Positions 51,125-59,704 of a DNA stretch of 64,000 nucleotides are shown piece after piece (within the stretch, counting starts at the first letter, position 1; each line of letters begins with the position of its first letter). The stretch comes from Arthrobacter oryzae (GTDB lineage Bacteria; Actinomycetota; Actinomycetes; Actinomycetales; Micrococcaceae). The stretch covers positions 186,001 to 250,000 of the forward strand of contig NZ_JAUSSM010000008.1 of NCBI RefSeq assembly GCF_030812315.1. Direction: 5' to 3'. The notes beneath the pieces are model-generated. The model was given only the letters and a program-made list of their open reading frames with translations. It had not been told where the DNA came from and did no database searches. Made by a program: the position numbers and the translations under genes.

Positions 51125-54100
51125 ATGGAAGCCAATCGTGTGGTGATGATCCTTTATATGAATATGGATGAGCCTACGGTCGGGTCCGGCTTGCGGATCG
51201 GAGGCAACAAGATCCTGACGTCCGATCTGGTGGCAACTGGGACGCAGCATAAAGTGTTGTTGGCCTCTAAGGAGGTGTCAGCCACAATCCTAACCAAATC
51301 CAACGATCCCATGGTGGATCTGGCGATCCTTGAAATCTCCGGCGTGGAGGAGTTGCCTTGGCTGGATTGCGCCCGCGTAGACCGAGAAACAGTTGCCACA
51401 GTGGGATGTCGTGCTGTTGGATTCCCGAGCTTTGGCAGACTAGCAGACAAACGCCACAGCGCCATCCAAGTCGAAGGGTTCATCCCGACGGTCGATGGGG
51501 TATCGGCGCGCTATCTGACACTGAAAATCACTGGCCCTGGAATCAAGGATTGGCCGCCGACGGCCGGCAGCGTCCAGGGAGGATCCCCGTGGGCGGGCAT
51601 GTCCGGGGCAGTCGTAGTATCCGAAATGGATCAGATACTGGGTGTCATCTCCCGCCACAATCCCACAGAGGGCAACGGAGCCCTGCAACTAACGCCGATT
51701 GATTCCATCGATTCATTGCCCACTCGTGTCAGAAGCATGTTTTGGGCGGCCCTCGGAGTCACCGATCCCTTGGATCTGCCCCTGCTTCCGAAGTCGCGGG
51801 ACTCAAAGCGGCTAGTTGGCATCACATCTTCCAATACCACCTCGGTGACTACGCCCCCCACGTGGGAACTGAGGCTGCTGGCTTCGTGGACCCCCGCGTC
51901 AGAGATTAGATGCTTTGAGTTGATATCTCTGAACAATCTTCTGGTTTTGGCAACAGGGGACTCGGATGGAACGGTCCTTTTACATGACGTACTTCTCGCC
52001 GGTCCTGGTGATCTTCTCTCTGTCCGCGGGAACCCTCTTCTCGGACATACAGGTCCCATACTCTCTCTAGCAGGGGGGCAATTGGGGGATACACCGGTCG
52101 TTGCATCGGGCGGGGCAGATGGGACGGTCCGGATCTGGGACCTGGCTACTGGAACCCTCCGCACCACTTTCACGGGCCATAGCGCAGCAGTTAATGCACT
52201 GGCAATGGGGCAGGTGGGCGGTGCGCCGCCGGACGCCATCTCGGGCGGGGCCGACGGTACGGTCCGGATCTGGAATCTGGCTACTGGAAATCTCCGCGCC
52301 ATTTTGACTGGCCATACTGACGCGATTAATGCACTGGCAGTCGGGCAGGTGGACGGTACGCCGGTGGTCATCTCGGGCGGGGCAGACAGGACGGTCCGGA
52401 TCTGGGACCTGGCTACTGGAACCCTCCGCACCACTTGGACTGGCCATAGCGAAGCAGTTAATGCACTGGCAATGGGACAGGCGGACGGTACGCCGGTGGT
52501 CATCTCGGGCGGGGCGGACGGGACGGTCGGGATCTGGGACCTGGTCACCGGACGCACCCTCAACCCAGTCGCATCTCCACCACAAGAAGGTCCCCTAACG
52601 GTGCAAGCAGTCGGGCAGGTCGGCGATACACCAGTCGCGGCAATTAGCAGTCCGGACGGAACAACACGGGTGTGGCGTATTCAGGACTGGAAACAGTTAG
52701 CGGAATCTCAGGGCTACAAAACTAGCACTTCACGGGCTTTCGATTTTGTTCGCTTCACTCCCCATTCAGAAAACGAATCTCTGCTGGTCTGGGTGGATTC
52801 AGAGGGGCATATTCGCGTCGGCGTCCTCGGTGAGCAGACTCTTTCCGATCAGGTGGAGTGGGTCACTGATGCTCCCGCTCAAGCTGATCTGCTACGCAGG
52901 CGGCCCTTGGCCAAGGCCCTGGCTACACGATTGAAGAGAATGAATTCAACGGAACCAGAAACGTCTTTTTTGGTACAAATTGACGGACCTTGGGGTACTG
53001 GGAAGAGCACGCTGGTCTCTTATCTTCGCGAGGAGCTAGCAGATGATTGGTTACCAGTCGAGTTCAACGCTTGGAGGCAGGCGGGCATCGGGCCACCTTG
53101 GTGGGCTCTTTTGGTGGCTCTCAGGACCTCGTTTGTGCGGAACATCCCTTTTCATAAGCGTCTGTGGCTGCGCATATCGGAGTCATGGGCTCGGCTAAAA
53201 AGATTGGGCGGACCCTTCATTGTGGCGGCGTCGATCATGATCGGGTTAGCCGTTTCCCTTTTCTGGATGTTTATGCCCTCAGACTTTAAAATGGCTGGCT
53301 CTGGCGAAGTTGCCAAGACCATTACGGCGGTTTTAGCAGCGGTCGGGACCCTGTGGACAATCTCGCTTCTAGCCGGTCGGTTTTTATTCTGGGACTCGGC
53401 CCGAGGGGCGCGGAACTTCGAACAAACCAGCAAAAATCCCATGCAGGAAGTCGCCGAGCACATTGCCTGGCTCATTGACAGAATACAGCGGCCTGTGGTG
53501 TTCTTTATAGACGATTTGGACCGTTGCGGTCATTCGTACGTTGTCGATCTAATGGAAGCAATTCAAACCCTCATACGCGATCCCGGGACTGAGCAGACGA
53601 AGATCCTTAGGAGGAGCAGCCGACGTCCCGCGCCGGCAGTGTACTTTGTTGTTGCCGCAGATGGGGCTTGGATTCGGCGCAGCTATGAAACAGTTTACGA
53701 GAAATTCAGCACTGCTATCGCCGATCCTGGTCGACCCTTGGGTTATCTTTTCCTAGACAAGCTATTCCAATTGCGTGTGATGGTGCCCAATTTTGATGCG
53801 CCGCGAGGCGACCAATATCTCAGGCATTTGCTGCGGCCAACGGGCGTTGCTGAAAGCAAAGATCAAGTCAGCGCCGAAGTAAAGGCCGTTCGCGCTCGGT
53901 TGGCAACCAGCACATCGGAATCTGAAATCATGGATGCGTATCGTTCTGCAAGCCCTGAAGCCCGCGATCGGGTGTCTGAGGAGACGGTGGAGAGGCTCAC
54001 TGCGCCAGAAATTGAAAGGGAGACCGAACACAACCTGCAACGTTTTGCGCCGCTGCTCCAGTCCAATCCACGCAGCACCAAGAGATTCCTAAATAACTAC

Positions 54101-54379
54101 GCTATGCATCGGTCCGTCAGCGTTCTCGAAGGGAACCCTCTGGCCAGTGAAACGCTGGCCTTGTGGATCATTCTGGAGACACGGTGGCCAAGCTTGGCAG
54201 ACTATCTGCGTGAAAGTCCAGAGACAATAGCCTTAGCGGACGGTGACAATGGTCCTGATAGTAAACTCCCACCCGAAATCAAACTTCTTCTGGCAGAGCC
54301 GGCCGTGCGTCAGCTGATTAGCTTCGAATACGGTGGGCCGCTGACTCCTGACCTTGTTCGATCGTGTTGTGGAGGATAG
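51125..54379 (+). CDS. Trypsin-like / WD40 / KAP NTPase protein
   Basis: This 1,084-residue protein has three parts. Residues 7-205 are a trypsin-like fold with GSGLRIGGNKILT, Asp65 in VDLAILEI and Ser160 in WAGMSGAVVV, but the usual His after ILT is replaced (ILTSDLV). Residues about 290-520 hold WD40 repeats; four units start at GHTGPIL, GHSAAVN, GHTDAIN and GHSEAVN. Residues 590-1084 are a KAP NTPase with Walker A DGPWGTGKST (620-629), two membrane helices (about 698-716 and 732-755) inserted as in KAP proteins, and Walker B VVFFIDDLDRCG (791-802). An AGGAAGGA ribosome site precedes the ATG. The design (sensor repeats, NTPase switch, protease-like domain) suggests a defence protein; that is inference. 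Confidence 0.85.
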   Translation: MEANRVVMILYMNMDEPTVGSGLRIGGNKILTSDLVATGTQHKVLLASKEVSATILTKSNDPMVDLAILEISGVEELPWLDCARVDRETVATVGCRAVGFPSFGRLADKRHSAIQVEGFIPTVDGVSARYLTLKITGPGIKDWPPTAGSVQGGSPWAGMSGAVVVSEMDQILGVISRHNPTEGNGALQLTPIDSIDSLPTRVRSMFWAALGVTDPLDLPLLPKSRDSKRLVGITSSNTTSVTTPPTWELRLLASWTPASEIRCFELISLNNLLVLATGDSDGTVLLHDVLLAGPGDLLSVRGNPLLGHTGPILSLAGGQLGDTPVVASGGADGTVRIWDLATGTLRTTFTGHSAAVNALAMGQVGGAPPDAISGGADGTVRIWNLATGNLRAILTGHTDAINALAVGQVDGTPVVISGGADRTVRIWDLATGTLRTTWTGHSEAVNALAMGQADGTPVVISGGADGTVGIWDLVTGRTLNPVASPPQEGPLTVQAVGQVGDTPVAAISSPDGTTRVWRIQDWKQLAESQGYKTSTSRAFDFVRFTPHSENESLLVWVDSEGHIRVGVLGEQTLSDQVEWVTDAPAQADLLRRRPLAKALATRLKRMNSTEPETSFLVQIDGPWGTGKSTLVSYLREELADDWLPVEFNAWRQAGIGPPWWALLVALRTSFVRNIPFHKRLWLRISESWARLKRLGGPFIVAASIMIGLAVSLFWMFMPSDFKMAGSGEVAKTITAVLAAVGTLWTISLLAGRFLFWDSARGARNFEQTSKNPMQEVAEHIAWLIDRIQRPVVFFIDDLDRCGHSYVVDLMEAIQTLIRDPGTEQTKILRRSSRRPAPAVYFVVAADGAWIRRSYETVYEKFSTAIADPGRPLGYLFLDKLFQLRVMVPNFDAPRGDQYLRHLLRPTGVAESKDQVSAEVKAVRARLATSTSESEIMDAYRSASPEARDRVSEETVERLTAPEIERETEHNLQRFAPLLQSNPRSTKRFLNNYAMHRSVSVLEGNPLASETLALWIILETRWPSLADYLRESPETIALADGDNGPDSKLPPEIKLLLAEPAVRQLISFEYGGPLTPDLVRSCCGG
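52106..52570 (+). repeat. Near-identical WD40 repeat units in DNA
   Basis: Units beginning TCGGGCGGGG start at 52106, 52241, 52373 and 52505, spaced 135, 132 and 132 bases (45, 44 and 44 codons). They are very similar at the DNA level, not only in protein. This suggests recent duplication or gene conversion within the gene. Confidence 0.88.
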
Positions 54380-54479
54380 TATCCTCAGGCGAACTTATTC
54401 GACGCGTGCGCTCCTGAACGTGCGTTAAATAGCTGCCTGACCAAACGCGAGTCCTCAGCAAACGCCTGTCTTAGAAAAT

Positions 54480-54524
54480 AAAAGCTTTTCAAGACACTGT
54501 TCCGGACCTGAGGAGGGGTTAGCG
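54480..54524. repeat. 45-base direct repeat, right copy
   Basis: Same element as at 49777, differing only in CC for AT in the middle. It starts 100 bases after the stop of the trypsin-WD40-KAP gene, just as the left copy follows the gene ending at 49731. The upstream dyad (TGTCTTAGAAAA against TTTTCAAGACA) is longer here. Confidence 0.92.
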
Positions 54525-54924
54525 TGTGAATGGCAGTCGTATTTGGCCTGTTTTTCCCGGCACTAAATCGCCTGGACGGGGAAGAAACTTTACCCCAGTG
54601 TCCATCGGCGCTCAGTCAACAGCCGATCGACGATGCAGGCCGCGATGGTGGCGCCGGACAGGATGACCCAGGGTCCAAGGGCACCCGCAATCTCCTACCA
54701 CTCAGCAGGAGCTGTTTGGACGATGATGCGGATAGGCTCACGTGCCGGTGTGGAGCTCATGACGTCAGCCTCTGCCGCGCTCAGCGTGTTTTGGATGACA
54801 TCAGGAGTGTCTAGGGAGCAGGTGCCGAAGCTTTGCCGCTCCACCCGGTAACCTCTAAGTCGACCCAGTCGTGCATTTCGTGCAGATGGGTCTTTTGGCG
54901 TACTTCACCTAGTTAGGCTCAAAC
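54525..54924. other. 400 bases without a supported gene
   Basis: Short frames of about 70-95 codons occur on the plus strand from 54530 and 54633, but they overlap each other and show no family or ribosome site. It separates the direct repeat from the restriction-modification genes. Confidence 0.45.
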
Positions 54925-55998
54925 ATGTCCGCGCACCCTTCAGGCGATGCTCCTAACTCGAAAGAGTTGGCCATGGTTCGCGCCACCATTTATCCGCGCC
55001 TTCGGTACATGGGATCAAAATACAAGCTGGCGCCGACCCTGGCAGGGGTGTTCAGCGAGCTCGGGGGAGAGTCCCTACTGGACGCTTTCAGCGGAAGCGG
55101 ATTTGTTGGCTACCTGGCGAAGAGCATGGGGTACGCCGTGACGAGCAACGACTACCTCCATTTTCCGTCCGTCATATCGAGTGCGGTCATGGTTAACGAC
55201 TCCGTCGTGCTCTCGGATGAACTGATCGCGAAGATCACGGGGCCCGCGGCAGACGACCGGGATTTTATCCGGCGCACGTTCAAGGATGTCTTCTTCACTG
55301 ACGACGACCGTGCCTTTCTTGATTCGGCCTGGTCTCACATTGCCTCGCTTGATGGTTTCGAGCGCGACATCGCCCTGTCGGCTTTGATCCTTTCGGCTGC
55401 CCGCAAGCAGCCTCGAGGCGTGTTCACCATCTCCGGTGATCTGGAGAATTACAACGATGGCCGGCGAGACCTTCGCATCTCATTGAGAGAGCACTTTCGT
55501 GAGAGGGTCGCAGAGTACAACCAGGCAGTGTTCGCGTCGGCGAAACCTGCGCAGGCCCTGACCGGCGACGTCTTTGACCTGGAGAAGACTGATTACGACG
55601 TTGTATATCTTGATCCGCCGTATGCGCCGCCGAGCGATGATGCGGATTACACGAAGCGATACCACTTCCTCGAGGGCTTATCCGATTATTGGATTGGCCG
55701 AGAGATCATGCATGAAACCAAGACGAAGAAGATCCCCAAGAAGCACAGCCTTTTCGCAAGCCGGTTCTCCATTGAAGATGCCTTGGAACGAACTTTCGAC
55801 AAATTCAAGGATGCTGGTGCCATCGTGATGAGCTACTCCAGTAATGCGGTTCCGGACGATGCCCGGATCAAGGAGCTGCTTGGCGCGGTCAAGCCGAACG
55901 TTGAGATTCGGCAGATCAGCCACCAATATCACTTTGGGACGCACACGACCGCCACCCGTCGTGCCGCGCAAGAGTACATTTTCATCGGAAGAGACTGA
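54925..55998 (+). CDS. D12-class adenine-N6 DNA methyltransferase
   Basis: This 357-residue enzyme has the D12/Dam-type order: IYPRLRYMGSKYKLAP at the start, SAM-binding DAFSGSGFVG at 53-62, and the catalytic motif DPPY at 230-233 after YDVVYL. A later ATG at 54973 (MVRATIYPRL) is an alternative start. The restriction gene starts 4 bases after its stop, so this is the protecting enzyme of a type II system. The target sequence cannot be read from the protein. Confidence 0.85.
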   Translation: MSAHPSGDAPNSKELAMVRATIYPRLRYMGSKYKLAPTLAGVFSELGGESLLDAFSGSGFVGYLAKSMGYAVTSNDYLHFPSVISSAVMVNDSVVLSDELIAKITGPAADDRDFIRRTFKDVFFTDDDRAFLDSAWSHIASLDGFERDIALSALILSAARKQPRGVFTISGDLENYNDGRRDLRISLREHFRERVAEYNQAVFASAKPAQALTGDVFDLEKTDYDVVYLDPPYAPPSDDADYTKRYHFLEGLSDYWIGREIMHETKTKKIPKKHSLFASRFSIEDALERTFDKFKDAGAIVMSYSSNAVPDDARIKELLGAVKPNVEIRQISHQYHFGTHTTATRRAAQEYIFIGRD

Positions 55999-56002
55999 CG
56001 CT

Positions 56003-56869
56003 TTGCACACGAACATACCGAGCTATGAGGAGTACAAAGAGCTCCTCAGTGCTCCGGCTTCACCTGTCGATCCAACACTCGAATCAGCAGAGGGAGTTGC
56101 TCTCAGCGCGGCCGCGAAGTCGCTGAAGGGCCTGGATCATTTCACTGTCGAGACTCTCGACGCTTGGCTGGCAAAGCACCCGACTGCGATCAATGTGAGA
56201 GCCCTGGCACTGGCCGTTGGCCTGACCCAGGAGAAGATGAATGCTTCTTTTAAGCGGGACTTGAAGACCATAGGCCTCCTGACCTTGGCCCGTACTCGCT
56301 CGAAGGAACTGATCGAGTACATGAATGATCAGTTCAACCTGGCAAAGCTGCTGGAAGTCCAGTTCAACCGCGACTACGACTTCGGAGACATCCTCGTCAC
56401 ACGAGCCGGTTCGAGAGCCTTTGCGGTAAGGGCTGGTGAAGCGGGTCGAAAGTTAGAAGACCACATCGAGGACGTGGCGAAATCTCTGGGCGTTCAATAT
56501 CAGCTCAGAACCAAATTTGTAGGTAGGAACGGCCTTGAGGCCCCTTGCGATCTCGCAATCCCCGCGGGTCTTGACCAGGCACAAATCGTAGTGGCCGCGA
56601 AGAATTTCGACTCAGGCGGTAGCAAGCTCAGCGACACGGTACGGGAGGTTGCCGACATGGCTGCCGTGAGGAAACCCACCCAGTTCGTTTTTGCCGTTAT
56701 TGACGGCAATGGCTGGCTGCAGCGCGAGTCCGATCTGCGACGCCTATATGAGATGTGGAAGACAGGTCAGATTGACGGGATGTACACGCTGGCAACTCTC
56801 GGGCAATTTCAAGAGGACCTAGCTGAGGCCGTCAAGATGCGCGGCATCCCCAGCACTTCCGTCACCTGA
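56003..56869 (+). CDS. DpnII-like type II restriction endonuclease
   Basis: The frame has no ATG between the methyltransferase stop and its conserved N-terminus, so I choose TTG at 56003 (HTNIPSYEEYKEL), with GGAAGAG about 9 bases upstream. The 288-residue protein has a PD-(D/E)XK-like core: Glu152, Asp183 in APCDLAIP and Lys200 in VVAAKNFDSGGSKLSD, and FVFAVIDGNGWLQRESDLRR further on. This resembles DpnII-type enzymes. Poor initiation at TTG would keep nuclease levels below methylase levels. Confidence 0.72.
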   Translation: MHTNIPSYEEYKELLSAPASPVDPTLESAEGVALSAAAKSLKGLDHFTVETLDAWLAKHPTAINVRALALAVGLTQEKMNASFKRDLKTIGLLTLARTRSKELIEYMNDQFNLAKLLEVQFNRDYDFGDILVTRAGSRAFAVRAGEAGRKLEDHIEDVAKSLGVQYQLRTKFVGRNGLEAPCDLAIPAGLDQAQIVVAAKNFDSGGSKLSDTVREVADMAAVRKPTQFVFAVIDGNGWLQRESDLRRLYEMWKTGQIDGMYTLATLGQFQEDLAEAVKMRGIPSTSVT

Positions 56870-56936
56870 CGAAGCAGTAAGGGGCGTCATGTGGAAAAGT
56901 GACACCTATGTTCAGAGGTCCCGCATAGGGACTTCC

Positions 56937-57077
56937 ATGAACGAAGATGCGAGTGTACTTGAATGGGTGCGGGCCACCAGGGCTGCACAGGGAATGCCGC
57001 CGGTAATTGAGAATCAGGCGTCAGCGGCTCGCGTGCTGGCTGCCGTCGACAACATGAGAGGCCGGCAGGCAGCCTAG
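56937..57077 (+). CDS. Small actinobacterial protein, 46 residues
   Basis: From the ATG at 56937 the protein reads MNEDASVLEWVRATRAAQGM and continues PPVIENQASAARVLAAV. Short proteins of this pattern (a VRA helix, then Gln-Gly-hydrophobic-Pro, then an Ala-rich helix) are frequent in actinobacterial mobile DNA. An upstream ATG at 56889 is possible. Function unknown. Confidence 0.5.
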   Translation: MNEDASVLEWVRATRAAQGMPPVIENQASAARVLAAVDNMRGRQAA

Positions 57078-57299
57078 TGGCGCCCATGCGGATCCCAAGC
57101 GTCCCGGATCAAATACCTTTCGCCGCTACCTGCATGTCGGGCCACGCTGCCTTCAGCTCAGCACCGGTGGTTCTAATCCGCTTTGCCTTGACCCGAGGCT
57201 CTGGAAAATGGCGGCACGAGTCTTCACTTGTCTGCTTAGGTGCACGTCATGAAAGTGCCGTTTGTACGCGCCGTAACTCGCACACGACTGCGGTTTTGC

Positions 57300-58010
57300 T
57301 CAGGCTTGCGTGGGAAGACCGTCCGCGGTTTCGACTTTGCGGCATCCGCTCGATGAACTGAGCCATCGGCCCTCCCAGACGTCCGAAAATTCCAACTCGA
57401 CGAGATCCGGAATCATTGACTCCCCGGAGTGGGTCGGCAGATTGACGGTGGCTCTCCCCTCGGCTGTTCCTCCCGCCAAGATCACCGGCATGGAGATCGA
57501 CTTCAATGGCGGAGCAGGTGTCGTGGAGGATAACGTCGAAACATCGCGAACTCTTACTACGGGATTGAATAGGGGATAGGGGCTGCCATTTTGCACGGTG
57601 AAGGTGACCTTTCCATCCCATGGGCCTTCGTACGAGTCCAGGTGAACTCGTTCCTCAACTGACGGCAGGCCAGTGTGTTCCCGCCAGCCCTTCCATGCGT
57701 CCTGGTGCGCCTCCCAGAAAAGGGGGTCCCGCTCCAGAACCATATGAGAGGTGATGCCCACTCGCCTCGCCTGGGCGAGTCGTTCAGCGTCTTCATCATC
57801 GCGGCGCGCTTTTTCATTGTGCCAAAGCGTCGCAATAGCGATGGTAAAACCCAAGATTGTGCCGCCAGCTCCAACCCACGTGGCGACGTCACCCCATTCA
57901 GTCTTAAGGGGGGCCAACTGTCGACTCCAGCCGACGGCGCAGACCACCGTTGAAGCCACAAGCGCAACGATGATGCTGATGTAGGCAAAATGGAAGGGAG
58001 TTATCTTCAT
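57300..58010 (-). CDS. Membrane-anchored beta protein, paralogue C
   Basis: The ATG at 58010 (AGGAGC upstream) gives 236 residues; an earlier ATG at 58037 is possible. Two membrane helices (about 7-27 and 42-60, with DVATWVGAGG between), an acidic/basic hinge NEKARRDDEDAERLAQA, and a long C-terminal domain with VTFTVQNGSPYPLFNP and ELEFSDVWEGRWLSSSSG. The F-x-D-x3-G-x-W ending is like that of genes 29135, 31380 and 32026, though this copy is longer and more divergent. It lies in cargo zone B. Confidence 0.6.
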   Translation of the reverse strand: MKITPFHFAYISIIVALVASTVVCAVGWSRQLAPLKTEWGDVATWVGAGGTILGFTIAIATLWHNEKARRDDEDAERLAQARRVGITSHMVLERDPLFWEAHQDAWKGWREHTGLPSVEERVHLDSYEGPWDGKVTFTVQNGSPYPLFNPVVRVRDVSTLSSTTPAPPLKSISMPVILAGGTAEGRATVNLPTHSGESMIPDLVELEFSDVWEGRWLSSSSGCRKVETADGLPTQA

Positions 58011-58225
58011 CTTCTTGTTGCTCCTGGGTGTGCCCATAGCTGCTGGTTCCTATTTAGAGTGTTCTCAGTCGGCTAGGCATGTGGGCGTACTGACCGCCAA
58101 ATTTTAGCTGGTCGAACGTCGTACTTTTCACACTCCGTTGCGCCCGCTAAGAAGACCCAGACCCAACTCCAGAGGTCTGCCCTATGGGACGGATGCTTCG
58201 CTCTCCAGCACGATACCTTGGTTCC

Positions 58226-58900
58226 ATGACGCCAGCCGAAATCGCCAACCTGACCGTGGCCCTGATTGCACTACTAGTTGCTGTGGCAAGTTTGCTTTAC
58301 GCGTGGAGAGCATTTGCTCTGCAGCGCCATTCGAGCTCGTCCTCGGGTCTGCACTTTCTTCATGTCGAGCGTGCTGAGAAACGGAGAGAGGAATCACCAC
58401 CAGGGCTGGAGTACCACACGGCTCGGCCGTACTTCGTTTCACAGATCCTCTCTCGTGGGCCTGGGCTGCGCTACGGGGCGAGAGGGGCGGTCTGGGGTGA
58501 CGGGGAATTCAAGGTCATTACCCCACAGGTCCAAGTCTGGGGTCCGGGCGACCCAGGCATCGAGTTCGACTTGAAGCCAGGGCAGGACGACCAGTGGAAA
58601 GACGTCTACTGCGGTGTTATATGGGAATCACCAAGAATGTTCAGAAAGGGATTCGAGACGCACGGTTACCGCGTGAAGTTGGAGCTCCCCGGCAGCGGCG
58701 GCAAAGACCTCGTTACCGAACAGTGGATCGCAAGAAAGAAGGCATGGCGCTCTTTGAAAGTGGGGGGAGTCGTCGAGGACGATCCAATTGCGTCCGCGGC
58801 TAAGAAAGGTGCGTCTTTTAGTCAGCAGCTTGGCGAACGTCATCCTGATTTTGACTTGCTCGCAGACTTGAAGCGCGTGATGTCGGCTGGCGGCGAGTAA
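58226..58900 (+). CDS. Membrane-anchored protein, one helix
   Basis: The ATG at 58226 follows a TACCTT box by 6 bases, so a leaderless start is likely. The 224-residue protein has one N-terminal helix (about 5-27, LTVALIALLVAVASLLYAW) and a beta-rich domain with QILSRGPGLRYGARGAVW and GYRVKLELPGSGG. The layout resembles the anchored family but I see no shared end motif. It is divergent from the gene at 57300. Confidence 0.62.
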   Translation: MTPAEIANLTVALIALLVAVASLLYAWRAFALQRHSSSSSGLHFLHVERAEKRREESPPGLEYHTARPYFVSQILSRGPGLRYGARGAVWGDGEFKVITPQVQVWGPGDPGIEFDLKPGQDDQWKDVYCGVIWESPRMFRKGFETHGYRVKLELPGSGGKDLVTEQWIARKKAWRSLKVGGVVEDDPIASAAKKGASFSQQLGERHPDFDLLADLKRVMSAGGE

Positions 58901-59159
58901 CCGTACTCCAACAGAAACAACACAAAATCGAACATCTGCCGCGTGTATCGCTGCAAAATAGCGAATGCTTGGGTACACGCTTTTCTGTACGCGCCACTGA
59001 TGGTGTCACGAATGTCTGCACCCTCTCACTTTCGGCCGTTCACGCCATATCCTGCCCATGCATCCAGTGCGCTTGGCTAACCGGGACCTCAGTCCTGAGC
59101 TCGAGGAGAATCCTGACAACTAAGCCGTCGCCCGCCCCAAGGGTGGGGCTCCGCCTTGA

Positions 59160-59684
59160 TCAAACCTCGCTGGCCGGCGCCCAGGCCAGGGAATCTGAAG
59201 CCCGAATGTAATAGGTTCCCGGCCACGGTACGCCAGGCCTGACTTGTGCCGGATCCGGTGAGATAAGCAAAACCGATCCAGGCCAGATCGGTTCCGGCAG
59301 AGCCTCGATCCATGCGCGCTGAACGTGGTCGAAGCGGTTCCATTTGATGGTGATCCACGACCCTGTGGGCTCGAGGGCGTCGACGCTCACGACGGTGATC
59401 TCTGCCGTCGTGCCACTGCTTTGCTTCATGTCGTTGAAGTGATCCCACTTTTCGTGAGCGCCAGCCATCCATGAACGCCGCCGGCGTGCTCGGAGCAACC
59501 AGACCGCCCCGATGACTGCGGCAGCGACGAGTGCCATGGCAGCGGTTAGTAGCAAGGACAACTTAGCCGACGCGTTGGCAGCCGCGGTCCCGACGAGGTA
59601 GACGACACACACAGCGGTTGCCACGCTGCTCAGGATCAAAGCAGGTGTTGCAAGCTTCGGCTTCAGGACTGGGTTCGCATCCAT
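59160..59684 (-). CDS. Two-helix membrane protein with C-terminal domain
   Basis: This 174-residue protein has two membrane helices (about 15-35 and 43-64), a basic stretch RARRRRSW, and a C-terminal soluble domain (TTAEITVVSVDALEPTG, TGSWITIKWNRFDHV). It lies 20 bases upstream of the 3' end side of the relaxase gene, on the same strand, so it would be downstream in the relaxase transcript. Family unknown. Confidence 0.6.
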   Translation of the reverse strand: MDANPVLKPKLATPALILSSVATAVCVVYLVGTAAANASAKLSLLLTAAMALVAAAVIGAVWLLRARRRRSWMAGAHEKWDHFNDMKQSSGTTAEITVVSVDALEPTGSWITIKWNRFDHVQRAWIEALPEPIWPGSVLLISPDPAQVRPGVPWPGTYYIRASDSLAWAPASEV

Positions 59685-59704
59685 GCATTACCTTCCCGAC
59701 CAGT

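Noticed and set aside
49777..54524. Integron gene cassettes with attC sites
   Set aside because: The right end GTTAGCG is only loosely like an attC core, the left partner core is not found, and no integron integrase is present. Kept only as a comparison.
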